From contig JBCBKL010000007.1 in assembly GCA_038521825.1 (NCBI GenBank), positions 62,001 through 126,000 on the forward strand: a stretch of 64,000 bases of DNA, in the 5' to 3' direction. Shown in pieces: positions 16,863-26,076 of this stretch (the stretch's first letter is position 1; each line of letters starts with the position of its first letter). The position numbers and the translations under genes are program-made. The notes beneath the pieces were generated by a model. It was not told where the DNA came from, ran no database searches, and saw only the letters and a list, made by a program, of their open reading frames with translations. The DNA is from JBCBKL01 sp038521825. Lineage in GTDB: Bacteria > Pseudomonadota > Alphaproteobacteria > Rhodobacterales > Rhodobacteraceae.

Positions 16863-17894
16863 TCAGTTCCCGCTGTTCTGCACCGTTGATCCAGGGATCA
16901 ACCGAAACCCGATGTCGGTGCATGTCGGCACTGGCTCATCTGTCAATCGCCCCATCATCATCTCGGCCGCCATTTGTCCCAGCTTCAGATGCGGGACGTG
17001 ACAGGATGTGAGGCGCCGGTTCATGACCGACGCGATTGGTAAATCTCCCCATCCCGCGATCCCGATATCATCCGGGACGCGCAGGCCCTTTGCGGCGCAG
17101 TATTGCAAGCCGCCGAATGCCATCGCGTCGTTCTGGAAAAAGATGCATTCGACGTCGCGCGCAGCGGAAAGCAGCTGTTCGGTGCCGTAAAAGCCCGGAT
17201 AATACGTTGCCGTATCGTGCAGGCAGAGCTGTTTGACGACCGCGCCACCGGCGCCTTCGACCGCCTTGCAAAACCCATTCAGCCGCTCGGTCGCGGCATT
17301 CGCTGTATCGTGGGACGTGCCCACATAGCCGATGCGACGGTATCCGAGCGAGGTCAGGTAGCGCCCCATATCAAATCCGCTGTCGAAGTGGTTGATCCCG
17401 ACACTCATGTCGAGGGGGGAAGAGTTAAGATCCCAGATCTCGACGACAGGAATCCCCGCATTACGCAGCATGTCGGTGGCACGGGGCGAGTGGTATCGCC
17501 CGGTCAGAATGAGGCCCGCGGGCTGCCAGGACAGGACCGTTCTGATCCAACTTTCCTCTTCTTCCTGCGTGTGCTGTGTGAGGCCCAGAACGGACTGGTA
17601 TCCGAAGGTGCCAAGCTTGCGATCAATGCCTTCGAGCACTTGTGCAAAAACCTCGTTTCCAAGGTCCGGGATCGATACCCCAATGAAGGTCGAGCTTTGG
17701 TCGCCGGCAAAAACCGTGGCCAGTCGATTCGGCAGGTAACCAAGTTGGTCGACCTGCTGCATGACCTTGATCCGGGTATTTTCCGAATACCCGCCCTCGC
17801 CGCGCAAAACCCGGCTCGCGGTCATTTTTGACACCCCCGCAGCACGCGCCACCTCGGACAAACTTACCTTGTTGTTTTTACTGTTTTTATCCAC
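16863..17894 (-). CDS. LacI-family regulator of the adjacent sugar ABC transporter
   Basis: A 343-residue LacI-family repressor with N-terminal helix-turn-helix VSLSEVARAAGVSKMTASRVL and an effector-binding domain. It is divergent from the ABC transporter operon at 18021. The shared upstream region holds two identical GTTACGGGTAAC sites, one next to its own start, so it probably represses both itself and the transporter until a sugar or sugar acid binds. Paralogue of the regulator at 15851, with which it converges (4 bp apart). Confidence 0.88.
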   Translation of the reverse strand: MDKNSKNNKVSLSEVARAAGVSKMTASRVLRGEGGYSENTRIKVMQQVDQLGYLPNRLATVFAGDQSSTFIGVSIPDLGNEVFAQVLEGIDRKLGTFGYQSVLGLTQHTQEEEESWIRTVLSWQPAGLILTGRYHSPRATDMLRNAGIPVVEIWDLNSSPLDMSVGINHFDSGFDMGRYLTSLGYRRIGYVGTSHDTANAATERLNGFCKAVEGAGGAVVKQLCLHDTATYYPGFYGTEQLLSAARDVECIFFQNDAMAFGGLQYCAAKGLRVPDDIGIAGWGDLPIASVMNRRLTSCHVPHLKLGQMAAEMMMGRLTDEPVPTCTDIGFRLIPGSTVQNSGN

Positions 17895-17910
17895 GTTTTA
17901 GCCAACTTAC

Positions 17911-17922
17911 GTTACGGGTAAC
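17911..17922. promoter_or_regulatory. LacI-type operator O1
   Basis: GTTACGGGTAAC, a near-perfect palindrome matching GntR-type operators. It is 17 bp upstream of the divergent lacI-type start and repeated exactly at 17968. Confidence 0.65.
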
Positions 17923-17929
17923 TTAAACC

Positions 17930-17959
17930 TTGACAGCGCCCACTTTCTGACCTGATGCT
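17930..17959 (+). promoter_or_regulatory. Predicted promoter of the ABC transporter operon
   Basis: A consensus -35 TTGACA at 17930-17935 and a weak -10 GATGCT at 17954-17959 (18-bp spacer), bracketed by the two operators. The position suits sigma-70 transcription into the gene at 18021. Confidence 0.5.
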
Positions 17960-17967
17960 AGCGTAAC

Positions 17968-17979
17968 GTTACGGGTAAC
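17968..17979. promoter_or_regulatory. LacI-type operator O2
   Basis: Second exact copy of GTTACGGGTAAC, 57 bp from the first and about where transcription of the transporter operon should start. Spacing allows looping or steric block. Confidence 0.65.
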
Positions 17980-18020
17980 TCAACGGGGAGGTTGGGCACC
18001 GTGACCCCGGAGGAGCCGCT

Positions 18021-19547
18021 ATGCCAGACCTGCAATCAGGTTTGTTCTTTGACAGCATCGACAAGCATTTTGGTGGCACTTACGCGCTTAAGGATGTGTC
18101 GCTGACTGTGGGCCGCGGCGAGATCGTGGCGCTGTTGGGCGAGAACGGTGCAGGCAAGTCGACGCTGATCAAAGTGTTGGGCGGGATCCATGCGGCAGAT
18201 GCCGGTCAGGTACTGATTGATGGCGAGCCATACCAGCACAAACCTGCAGGATTCGGCGAGCGCCAGAAGGTCGCTTTCATCCACCAGGATCTCGGGCTGA
18301 TCGAATGGATGACCGTGGCCGAAAATATCGGGCTCGCGCTCGGGTTTTCGCGTAAGAACGGCCTGATCCGCTGGCGGGATGTTGAACACTTTGCGGTCGA
18401 GGCGCTGCGCCGCGTGGAAGCCGAATTCGACCCAACGACACGGATTGAGGAACTGACCCGTACGGAAAAATCCCTCGTGGCCATCGCGCGCGCACTGGCC
18501 GTGGACAGCGAGTTTCTGGTGCTTGATGAACCCACAGCCTCTTTGCCGGCGGATGAGGTCGAACGGCTCTTTGCTGCGATCCGGCCCTTGCGGGACAAAG
18601 GGGTCGGTATGATCTACGTCTCGCACCGCTTGGACGAGATTTTCCAGATCGCAAATCGGGTTGCCGTGCTGCGCGATGGCGCGATGGTCGGCGTGCGCAA
18701 CATCGACCACACGACACCCGAGGAGCTGGTGCAAAAGATCGTCGGACGCAAGACACGCGAAACGGTCAAGGCCGCAGACGAGTTGGGCGATGCGGTCCTA
18801 TCGCTCCGCAATTTCGAGGTTGCTGGGATGCAGCGCCTCAGCTTTGATTTGCAGAAGAACGAGGTGCTGGGCCTCGTTGGACTGAGGGGCGCCGGGCACG
18901 AGGCGATATCCCGCGCGCTTTTCGGTCTCGTACCCTTCGAAGGCAGTGTCGTGCTCGACGGGACAACCCCGGATCTGTCGACCCCGCAAAAAGCGCTGCA
19001 TTCGGGTGTTGGGCTGGTCGCCAAGGACAGAACCGAAGAGTCCGTTGCGATGAGCCTGACCATTCGGGAAAACACCTTTCTCAACCCCGATGGCATCGGG
19101 CGCAAACTGTTCAGCATGCTTTCACCAAGGGTCGAGGCCGAACAGGCGGCCGTCATCGGCGCGGAACTTGGCCTGTCACCCAATGACCCGACCTTGGCCA
19201 TCGAAGCGCTTTCGGGTGGCAACCAGCAGAAAGTCGTCATCGGCCGTTGGCTCGCTACCAATCGCAAGCTGCTGATTTGCGAGGACCCGACCGCCGGTGT
19301 GGATGTGGGCGCGAAATCAGAGATCTATGCGCTTCTTAACCGGGCGCTTGGTGACGGTGTAGCAATCCTGATCATATCAACGGATTTCGAAGAGATCGCC
19401 ACGATCTGCCACCGCGCCATCGTATTCAGCCAGGGCGCTATCGTCGATGAGTTGAGCGGCACGCGGCTGACCACCGAGAACCTGATACAGTCGGCCTCTG
19501 CCGGAAACATAACGTCTGAAGGGGACGGGTCGCATGCAGTCGCTTGA
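18021..19547 (+). CDS. Sugar ABC transporter ATP-binding protein, CUT2 (RbsA/MglA type)
   Basis: A 508-residue double ATPase. The first domain has Walker A LLGENGAGKSTLIK and Walker B FLVLDEPTASL. The second has a degenerate Walker region (GLVGLRGAGHEAISRALF) and signature LSGGNQQKVVIGRWLA, as usual for RbsA/MglA/XylG proteins. It energises uptake of a monosaccharide or sugar acid with the permease at 19534 and binding protein at 20584. Its end overlaps the permease start by 14 bp. First gene of the LacI-controlled operon. Confidence 0.92.
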   Translation: MPDLQSGLFFDSIDKHFGGTYALKDVSLTVGRGEIVALLGENGAGKSTLIKVLGGIHAADAGQVLIDGEPYQHKPAGFGERQKVAFIHQDLGLIEWMTVAENIGLALGFSRKNGLIRWRDVEHFAVEALRRVEAEFDPTTRIEELTRTEKSLVAIARALAVDSEFLVLDEPTASLPADEVERLFAAIRPLRDKGVGMIYVSHRLDEIFQIANRVAVLRDGAMVGVRNIDHTTPEELVQKIVGRKTRETVKAADELGDAVLSLRNFEVAGMQRLSFDLQKNEVLGLVGLRGAGHEAISRALFGLVPFEGSVVLDGTTPDLSTPQKALHSGVGLVAKDRTEESVAMSLTIRENTFLNPDGIGRKLFSMLSPRVEAEQAAVIGAELGLSPNDPTLAIEALSGGNQQKVVIGRWLATNRKLLICEDPTAGVDVGAKSEIYALLNRALGDGVAILIISTDFEEIATICHRAIVFSQGAIVDELSGTRLTTENLIQSASAGNITSEGDGSHAVA

Positions 19548-20556
19548 ATCCAGTGCACTTGAGCCAACCAAGGCAGACCTCAGAGGTCTGAGTACTGGCA
19601 AACGCCTGATGCGGTTCCTGCCGGTCTACGGGCTCGTGATCCTGACCGTTTTTCTGATTGGGCTGTTCTCGATCCTGTTGCCCGACACCTTTCCGACGAT
19701 GCTGAACCTGCGCTCAATCATCTCCGAAAAGGCGATCATCGCGCTGTTGTCGCTTGGGGCGATGATCCCCATGGCGGCGGGGCGGATCGACCTGACAGTG
19801 GGCTATGGGATCGTCCTTTGGCACATTCTGGCGATCAGCCTGCAAACGATGCTGGGCCTGCCCTGGCCGATGGCCGTCGCCATAGTCTTGTTGCTTGGCG
19901 CGCTGACAGGTTTCTTCAACGGCCTGCTGGTCGAAGTCGCCAAGATCGACAGTTTCATTGCCACGCTCGGCACGGGCACAGTGCTCTATGCGCTTGCGCT
20001 GTGGCACACGGGCGGGCGGCAGATGGTGGGGCTGCTGCCGGACGGGTTCTATGCGCTCAACACCACCTTCGTCTTTGGCCTGCCCATCACGGCCTATTAC
20101 CTGATCGCCATTACCGTCGTGATGTGGATCATCCTCGAATACACGCCTGTCGGTCGGTATCTCTATGCCATTGGCGCCAACCAACGCGCGGCGCAGTTGA
20201 ACGGCATTCCCACACGGAAATTCGTGGTTGGCGCTTTCGTCGCCTCCGGAACAATGACCGCGGTCGCGGGCGTCCTGCTCGCAGCCAAACTGCGGATCGG
20301 ACAGGCGTCTGTTGGGCTTGAATTCCTGCTGCCCGCGCTCGTTGGGGCCTTCTTGGGCTCTACGACGATCAAGCCGGGCCGGGTCAATGTTTGGGGCACC
20401 GTCGTCGGTGTCGTCATCCTGGCAGTGGGCATTTCGGGTATTCAACAATTTGGCGGTTCCTTCTGGGTCGAACCGCTGTTCAACGGAGTCACCCTGCTGG
20501 TTGCCATCGGCATCGCAGGCTACGCGCAGCGCAAAAAGGGTGCAGACAAGCGCTGA
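19534..20556 (+). CDS. Sugar ABC transporter permease, CUT2 family
   Basis: A 340-residue inner-membrane permease of the RbsC/AraH family, with eight to ten hydrophobic segments and the conserved PMAAGRIDLTVG loop (normally GGIDLSVG). It pairs with the double ATPase upstream, whose 3' end it overlaps. Length and order (ATPase, permease, binding protein) are standard. Substrate unknown; sugar-acid neighbours suggest a hexose, pentose or aldonate. Confidence 0.9.
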   Translation: MQSLESSALEPTKADLRGLSTGKRLMRFLPVYGLVILTVFLIGLFSILLPDTFPTMLNLRSIISEKAIIALLSLGAMIPMAAGRIDLTVGYGIVLWHILAISLQTMLGLPWPMAVAIVLLLGALTGFFNGLLVEVAKIDSFIATLGTGTVLYALALWHTGGRQMVGLLPDGFYALNTTFVFGLPITAYYLIAITVVMWIILEYTPVGRYLYAIGANQRAAQLNGIPTRKFVVGAFVASGTMTAVAGVLLAAKLRIGQASVGLEFLLPALVGAFLGSTTIKPGRVNVWGTVVGVVILAVGISGIQQFGGSFWVEPLFNGVTLLVAIGIAGYAQRKKGADKR

Positions 20557-20583
20557 GCATCTCTAGTGCAAAGGGAGGAAACC

Positions 20584-21621
20584 ATGAATAAGCACACATT
20601 AGCGGCCGGGCTGCTCGCCAGTATCGTTATGGCAGCGGTGCCCGCCTGGGCGGAGTGGGACGGGCCCACGACCGGACCAGCCGCCGCAGACGGCAAATCC
20701 ATCGTGGTCGTGGCTGGCGATCTGAAAAACGGTGGCATTCTGGGCGTGACAAATGGTGTCGAGGAAGCCGCCGCCAAGATCGGCTGGGATGTGCGGGTTC
20801 TGGACGGCGCAGGATCGATCCAAGGCCGCACGGCAGCGATTGGTCAGGCACTCGCCCTTAAGGCTGACGGCATCATCATCAATGGCTTTGACGCCGTCGA
20901 ACAGCAAGCAGCCCTCGAGGGTGTCGTGAACGCAGGCGTTCCGATGGTCGCTTGGCACTCCGGTCCCAAGATCGGCTGTGACGCACCCGGCGGGATCTTT
21001 GCGAATGTGTCGACCGACGCGATGACAGTCTCCGAAGTGGCCGCCGAGTGGGCCATTGAGGACGGTGGCAAGGATATCGGCGTGGTGATCTTTACCGACA
21101 GCACCTACCAGATCGCCATCGACAAGGCAGACCGGTTGAAAGAAACGGTCGAGGCCGCGGGCGGCAAGGTTCTGGAATATGTGGACACACCCATTGCAGA
21201 CACATCGACCCGCATGGGGCCGCTGACTACCTCGCTGCTGCAGAAATATGGGGAAAGCTGGACCCATGCGCTGGCCATAAACGACCTCTATTTCGACTTC
21301 ATGGGCCCGTCGCTGGCTGCCGCCGGGCTATCGCCCGATGCCGGGCCGCAAGCGGGTTCGGCCGGGGATGGGTCCGAAGCTGCATTTCAGCGCATCCGGT
21401 CCGCCGGTTATCAGGCGATCACGGTGGCGGAGCCGCTGAACCTGCAGGGTTGGCAACTGGTGGATGAGCTGAACCGGGCCATTCAGGGTGAGGCGTGCTC
21501 GGGCTATATCACCTCGCCCGCATTGGTGACGCCCGAAGGTTTGGCCAAACTCGGCGATACCAACCAGTTCGATCCGGATATCCCCTACCGCGAAGCCTAT
21601 GCGGAGATCTGGGGCAAATAG
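20584..21621 (+). CDS. Periplasmic sugar-binding protein of CUT2 ABC transporter
   Basis: A 345-residue type I periplasmic binding protein with a Sec signal peptide (residues 1-23, ending AVPAWA). The mature part has the two-lobed pattern (SIVVVAGDLKNGGILGVTNGVEEAA, ADGIIINGFDA). The start at 20584 has a GGGAGG site. It presents the sugar to the permease at 19534. The same-strand gap to the next ATPase is about 100 bp. Confidence 0.9.
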   Translation: MNKHTLAAGLLASIVMAAVPAWAEWDGPTTGPAAADGKSIVVVAGDLKNGGILGVTNGVEEAAAKIGWDVRVLDGAGSIQGRTAAIGQALALKADGIIINGFDAVEQQAALEGVVNAGVPMVAWHSGPKIGCDAPGGIFANVSTDAMTVSEVAAEWAIEDGGKDIGVVIFTDSTYQIAIDKADRLKETVEAAGGKVLEYVDTPIADTSTRMGPLTTSLLQKYGESWTHALAINDLYFDFMGPSLAAAGLSPDAGPQAGSAGDGSEAAFQRIRSAGYQAITVAEPLNLQGWQLVDELNRAIQGEACSGYITSPALVTPEGLAKLGDTNQFDPDIPYREAYAEIWGK

Positions 21622-21723
21622 TTCTCCCCGCGTGGTCGGGCGGCAAGGTCCGGCCCCGCACCTTAATCCAAACAGCAGGGCATGTGCGTTGCCCGTCCTT
21701 TCCGTCTGACGGAGGAGAAAGAC

Positions 21724-22482
21724 ATGGTTGATACACCACTCGTGCAGATGCGCGGGATAACCAAGCGCTTCAGCGGTGTGACCGCCCTTCAGAACGTCGA
21801 TCTCAACGCCTATGCCGGAGAGGTTCTGGCCATTGTGGGCGATAATGGAGCGGGTAAATCAACGCTGATCAAGGTGCTTACAGGCGTTTATCAACCGACC
21901 GAGGGGGAGATCTACCTTGACGGCAAGAGGATCGAGTTTTCCAACCATGCCGATGCAATCGAAGCTGGCATCGATGCGGTTTACCAGACGCTCGCGCTTG
22001 CTGACCACCTCGACCCGGCGGCCAACATGTTCCTCGGCAACGAGTTGACCAAGTCGGTCCTTGGTTTCGAAATTCTCGACAACAAACGAATGCGATCCGA
22101 GACCGAGCGCGTGTTGATGGAGCGCTTGGGTGTGAAACTGAAATCGCTTGATGCGCCGACTGAAAGTCTGTCGGGCGGGCAGCGTCAGGCGGTGGCCATC
22201 GCGCGCGCCGTCTACAGCGAAGGACTGCGCGTTCTGGTGATGGACGAACCCACGGCGGCTCTTGGCCCTCAGGAAACAGCCCGTACGCTGAAACTGATCC
22301 AGACGCTCAAGACGCAAGGGCTGGCCGTGATCCTGATCAGTCACTCGCTGGATGACGTCTTTGAAGTTTCGGACCGTGTTCACGTGCAGCGCCGGGGACA
22401 ATGCGCGGGGGTCGTGAGAACTGCAGACAGCAGCACACAAGAGGTTCTCGGTCTCATCGTCGGAGCGGAGGAAGCAGCATGA
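21724..22482 (+). CDS. Sugar ABC transporter ATP-binding protein (single-domain, FrcA-like)
   Basis: A 252-residue single ATPase with Walker A IVGDNGAGKSTL, signature LSGGQRQAVAIARAV and Walker B LVMDEPTAAL. Unlike the first transporter, it has only one nucleotide-binding domain and would work as a homodimer, as in FrcA-type fructose/ribose systems. ATG at 21724 follows a GGAGG site. The end overlaps the next permease by 4 bp. Second complete CUT2 system of the locus. Confidence 0.9.
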   Translation: MVDTPLVQMRGITKRFSGVTALQNVDLNAYAGEVLAIVGDNGAGKSTLIKVLTGVYQPTEGEIYLDGKRIEFSNHADAIEAGIDAVYQTLALADHLDPAANMFLGNELTKSVLGFEILDNKRMRSETERVLMERLGVKLKSLDAPTESLSGGQRQAVAIARAVYSEGLRVLVMDEPTAALGPQETARTLKLIQTLKTQGLAVILISHSLDDVFEVSDRVHVQRRGQCAGVVRTADSSTQEVLGLIVGAEEAA

Positions 22483-23594
22483 GTACCGCAGCAGCAAAAC
22501 CCATGACCGAGCGGCTGGAGCCCTACATCGCGATCATTGGCCCGATGGTCATGATCCTCGCCATCCTCCTGTTCATGGGCGTCGCAGAACCGGCGCGATA
22601 CTTCCGCGCCACCAACCTCAACCTGATCCTGCTGGACGCAGCACTCTATATGCCGATGGCGATGGCGATGACCTTCGTTATCACGCAGCGGGGGATCGAT
22701 CTGTCGATCGGGTCCATCGCGGCGTTGTCCTCGATCCTCATGGCCTTCCTGATCAAGCAGTACGGGTTTTCGGTCTATATCGCCGTACCCATTGCCATCA
22801 TGCTGGGGGCGCTGATGGGTCTGATCAACGGGCTGATCATTACGCGTTTCAATGTGCCGGACCTGATCGGTACGCTGGCGATGGATCTCGTCTATCGCGG
22901 TTTTGCACTGGTGATCGCCAAGGGTCTGGTACTGGCGCGCTTTCCCGATTTCCTGACCGAGATCGGACGCGGCCAGATCCCGGGCTTCGTACCGATCCCA
23001 GTATTGATCGGGATTGCCACAATGATCATTGGTTATGTCCTGCTGACCCGGAGCTATTTCGGGCGCTACACAATCGCCATCGGGTCCAATCCGGAGGCTG
23101 CCGAGCTGACCGGGATCAGCGTCAAACGGCACAAAGTCTATGCATACGTATTGTGCGGTGCCGCGGCTGCCCTGGGCGGCGTCATGCTGACGGGCAAACT
23201 CAACGCGATCCAGGCGACATCAGCCCCCTACTTCAACTTGCACGTCATTGCGGCGGTAGTTGTCGGCGGCACGTCCCTCTTCGGTGGGCGCGCGTCGATG
23301 CTCGGGTCCTTTGCGGGTGTCCTGCTGTTGAGCATGATGATCAACGCGCTGGTGACCCTGCGGATCGAGTTCTTCTGGCAATCCGTCGCCTCAGGCGTCG
23401 TCATCGTGAGCTCCGTCGCGCTTTATACATGGATGCAAAAGAAGGACCGCGATGGCGCGGGCGGCCTGCTGGCTGGCCTGCAAACGCCCGATGGTCAAAA
23501 GATGCTGCGCTTTTCCGCGCTGCTGATCGGTCTGCTGATTGGCCTCTTGGCTATTGGCGGGATCTTTGCCGGTGATCCAAATCCAAGCGGATGA
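22479..23594 (+). CDS. Sugar ABC transporter permease, CUT2 family (second system)
   Basis: A 371-residue inner-membrane permease with about ten hydrophobic segments and the family loop ITQRGIDLSIGSIAALSS. It has a C-terminal extension with a last hydrophobic segment (LIGLLIGLLAIGGIFAG). ATG at 22479 overlaps the ATPase stop. Partner of the ATPase at 21724 and the binding protein at 23681. Confidence 0.9.
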   Translation: MSTAAAKPMTERLEPYIAIIGPMVMILAILLFMGVAEPARYFRATNLNLILLDAALYMPMAMAMTFVITQRGIDLSIGSIAALSSILMAFLIKQYGFSVYIAVPIAIMLGALMGLINGLIITRFNVPDLIGTLAMDLVYRGFALVIAKGLVLARFPDFLTEIGRGQIPGFVPIPVLIGIATMIIGYVLLTRSYFGRYTIAIGSNPEAAELTGISVKRHKVYAYVLCGAAAALGGVMLTGKLNAIQATSAPYFNLHVIAAVVVGGTSLFGGRASMLGSFAGVLLLSMMINALVTLRIEFFWQSVASGVVIVSSVALYTWMQKKDRDGAGGLLAGLQTPDGQKMLRFSALLIGLLIGLLAIGGIFAGDPNPSG

Positions 23595-23680
23595 TCGGCC
23601 AAATGCGGGGTGGCCGGGCCGGGGGTGCAGCCCCGACACCGACCGATGGCCCCGCTCTCATTGCAAAGGGAGGAACCAAG

Positions 23681-24823
23681 ATGAGACTTTTAGCAACCAT
23701 GAGCATGGTGGCAAGCGCAGTGGCCGGGATGGCACTCGCCGATGGGCACGCAACCTTGCCCCTGAAAGAGCTGCCCGGCATCGCCGACCGCGACTACTGG
23801 ATCCCCGGCGAAGTCAATGCCGATGGCAAGCTTGAGGCGTTGCAAGCGGTCGTCGGTTCGGACGCCGTGGCCTTTACCGGAACGCTCGACAACCCGGTGC
23901 AGATCGCCCTGATTTACCCGTCAGCCGACACGTCGGATTTCTGGGCGCGGAACTATCTGGCGCTGACCAAGCGGTTGGACCAACTGGGCATCGCGTATGA
24001 GACTACCGAATTCGCGTCACGCCAGATCGAACACTCGCTGCAATCAACCTATGCCAACCAGGTCGAGCAGGACGCGGACCTTTATGACTACGTGATATTC
24101 GGCCCATCCGAGCTTGCGATCCAGGCCGACAATATCAGCAAGCTGGCAGGCAATGACGGTTTCAGCACCTATGTCTGGGCGTTTCATACGCCGCTTAAGG
24201 ATCTGTCAAACCAGCCCGATGCGTGGTTCGATTTTTCTTCCGCTGCTGGGGCACTCACCATGTGTGACTATATGATCGGGCGGCTTGGTGAAGGCGTGAC
24301 CATGGCGATGAACCGGGGCATCCCCGGCATCACGGACAACCAGCGTTCTGGCGATTTCAAAGCCTGCGTCGAAGAGAAAGCTGGCTGGAACACCGTTTAT
24401 GAGCATTACGGCGAGTATCAGCGCGAAGGCGGTTTCGACGGCACGTCGCTGATCCTGCAGGCCTATCCCGAGGCCAAGATCATTCACAACGCCAATACCG
24501 CTATGGCAATGGGTTCTGTCGAAGCGCAAGTCTCGGCCGGTAAGGAGAAAGAGATATTCTCAACCGGTTGGGGTGGTACAGGCCTTGAACTGGAGGCCAT
24601 CCGCCGGGGTGAACTGGATGCCACACCGATGCGTATGGGCGATGATGTTGGTGCTGCCACTGCAGAGGCAATCAAGGCCGATCTCGAGGGCCGCGCGGGC
24701 GACCTGCCCTTTGTCTTCCTTGGCCGAATTACCGTGGCTCATGACCAGATGAGCGTCGAGGAGATCGACGCGCTGGAACAAGAAGCATTCCGTTTCTCGG
24801 GCGTCGGCGCGCTGAAGCGTTGA
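23681..24823 (+). CDS. Periplasmic substrate-binding protein (second CUT2 system)
   Basis: A 380-residue type I periplasmic binding protein with an N-terminal signal peptide (cleavage near residue 20, after MALA). Start at 23681 follows AAAGGGAGG. It is longer than ordinary ribose-binding proteins and resembles the LuxP/TorT-like branch (QIALIYPSADTSDFWARNYLALTKRL). It supplies substrate to the permease at 22479. A stable hairpin follows the stop. Confidence 0.87.
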   Translation: MRLLATMSMVASAVAGMALADGHATLPLKELPGIADRDYWIPGEVNADGKLEALQAVVGSDAVAFTGTLDNPVQIALIYPSADTSDFWARNYLALTKRLDQLGIAYETTEFASRQIEHSLQSTYANQVEQDADLYDYVIFGPSELAIQADNISKLAGNDGFSTYVWAFHTPLKDLSNQPDAWFDFSSAAGALTMCDYMIGRLGEGVTMAMNRGIPGITDNQRSGDFKACVEEKAGWNTVYEHYGEYQREGGFDGTSLILQAYPEAKIIHNANTAMAMGSVEAQVSAGKEKEIFSTGWGGTGLELEAIRRGELDATPMRMGDDVGAATAEAIKADLEGRAGDLPFVFLGRITVAHDQMSVEEIDALEQEAFRFSGVGALKR

Positions 24824-24830
24824 ACAGGAG

Positions 24831-24858
24831 TGGCGTCACCCAAAACCGGGTGGCGCCA
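24831..24858 (+). terminator. Hairpin terminator candidate after the ABC transporter operons
   Basis: An 11-bp stem (TGGCGTCACCC / GGGTGGCGCCA, one G-T pair) with loop AAAACC, 8 bp after the stop of the last binding protein. There is no clear T-run downstream, but position and strength suit transcription ending. Confidence 0.55.
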
Positions 24859-24879
24859 GCCGCACTTAGCCCGCCTTAT

Positions 24880-24925
24880 TTGTCGGCGATCGCGGTTATC
24901 TCCAATAGCGCCCCGCCTCGCACCC
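24880..24925 (-). pseudogene. Possible 3' remnant of a RidA/YjgF-family gene
   Basis: On the minus strand a short frame ends in VRGGALLEITAIADK then stop, which resembles the C-terminus of RidA-like enamine/imine deaminases. Upstream in the same frame there is a stop, and no RidA body is present within the 329-bp gap. If real, only a fragment survives. The match is short, so confidence is low. The rest of the gap holds nothing clear apart from the promoter region of the SMP-30 gene. Confidence 0.35.
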
Positions 24926-25152
24926 GATGAGATCTAGGTCACCGGCGTGGTTGTGATCGTAGACTTGTCGACGCGATAGATGGCAAAAGCAAAGTTCTCG
25001 ACGGCTTGGTTCTCTCGTTTTGGCTTGTGTCACCGTTCACATTTTTTAGTGTGATCGGCAACATTCAAGGGAATACGTGGACCCCGGTAAACAGGGGTCA
25101 CCGCCCGGCCGGAGCGTCCGCCGGGTCTGCGGGACGACGGAAGGAATAGACG

Positions 25153-26076
25153 ATGTTCGGCGTGATCGAGGGGACCGGGTTTGAAGTCATCGAGCCCGAA
25201 TTTGCACAATGCTTCGTGGGCCACGCGCGGGTCGAGCGGCTATGGACAGGCGCCCGCTGGTCGGAGGGACCGGTCTGGTTCGCTGCCGGGCGCTACCTTT
25301 TGTGGTCGGACATCCCGAACAATCGCATCCTGCGATACGACGATACGGACGGGTCGGTGTCGACCTTTCGCCAGCCCTCGAACAACTCCAATGGCCACAC
25401 GGTCGATCGACAGGGGCGACTGGTGTCCTGCGAACACCTCGCCCGCCGGGTCACACGCACCGAACTAGACGGGTCGATAACCGTGATCGCCGACAACTAT
25501 CGGGGTAAACGGCTCAACTCGCCCAACGACGTCGTTGTGAAATCGGATGGCTCGGTCTGGTTTACTGACCCAAGCTACGGGATCCTCATGGATTACGAAG
25601 GCAACCGGGCCAAGAGCGAAATCGGCGCCTGCCACGTTTACCGTGTGGACCCGTCTGGCGACATCACCATCGTCGCCGACGATTACGTCAAACCCAACGG
25701 CCTTGCATTCTCACCCAATGAGTCGATCCTCTACATCGCCGACACAGGCATCACCCACGACATGGACGGCCCGAAGCACATCCGTCGCCACACCGTGAAT
25801 GCCGACGGCACACTTGGCGGAGGCGAGGTGTTTGCGACATGTACCGAGGGGCTGTTCGACGGGTTCCGCCTCGACACCGATGGCCGCATCTGGAGCTCTG
25901 CAGGTGACGGCGTTCACTGCATGAACACGGACGGGACACTGATTGGCAAGGTGCACATTCCCGAACTCGTCGCGAATGTCTGCTTCGGGGGCGCCAAGCT
26001 GAACCGGCTTTTCGTCGCCGGGACAACGTCGCTCTACTCCGTGTTCCTCAACGTGAACGGCGTCTCACCCGTTTAG
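25153..26076 (+). CDS. SMP-30/gluconolactonase-family lactonase
   Basis: A 307-residue six-bladed propeller of the SMP-30/gluconolactonase family. Metal-site regions are visible as RWSEGPVWF (Glu), RLNSPNDVVVKSDGSVWFTDP (Asn/Asp) and LFDGFRLDTDG (Asp). It hydrolyses an aldonolactone to the free acid, feeding the gluconate/idonate enzymes in this locus. No signal peptide, so cytoplasmic. It overlaps the gnd gene tail-to-tail by 12 bp. Confidence 0.9.
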   Translation: MFGVIEGTGFEVIEPEFAQCFVGHARVERLWTGARWSEGPVWFAAGRYLLWSDIPNNRILRYDDTDGSVSTFRQPSNNSNGHTVDRQGRLVSCEHLARRVTRTELDGSITVIADNYRGKRLNSPNDVVVKSDGSVWFTDPSYGILMDYEGNRAKSEIGACHVYRVDPSGDITIVADDYVKPNGLAFSPNESILYIADTGITHDMDGPKHIRRHTVNADGTLGGGEVFATCTEGLFDGFRLDTDGRIWSSAGDGVHCMNTDGTLIGKVHIPELVANVCFGGAKLNRLFVAGTTSLYSVFLNVNGVSPV

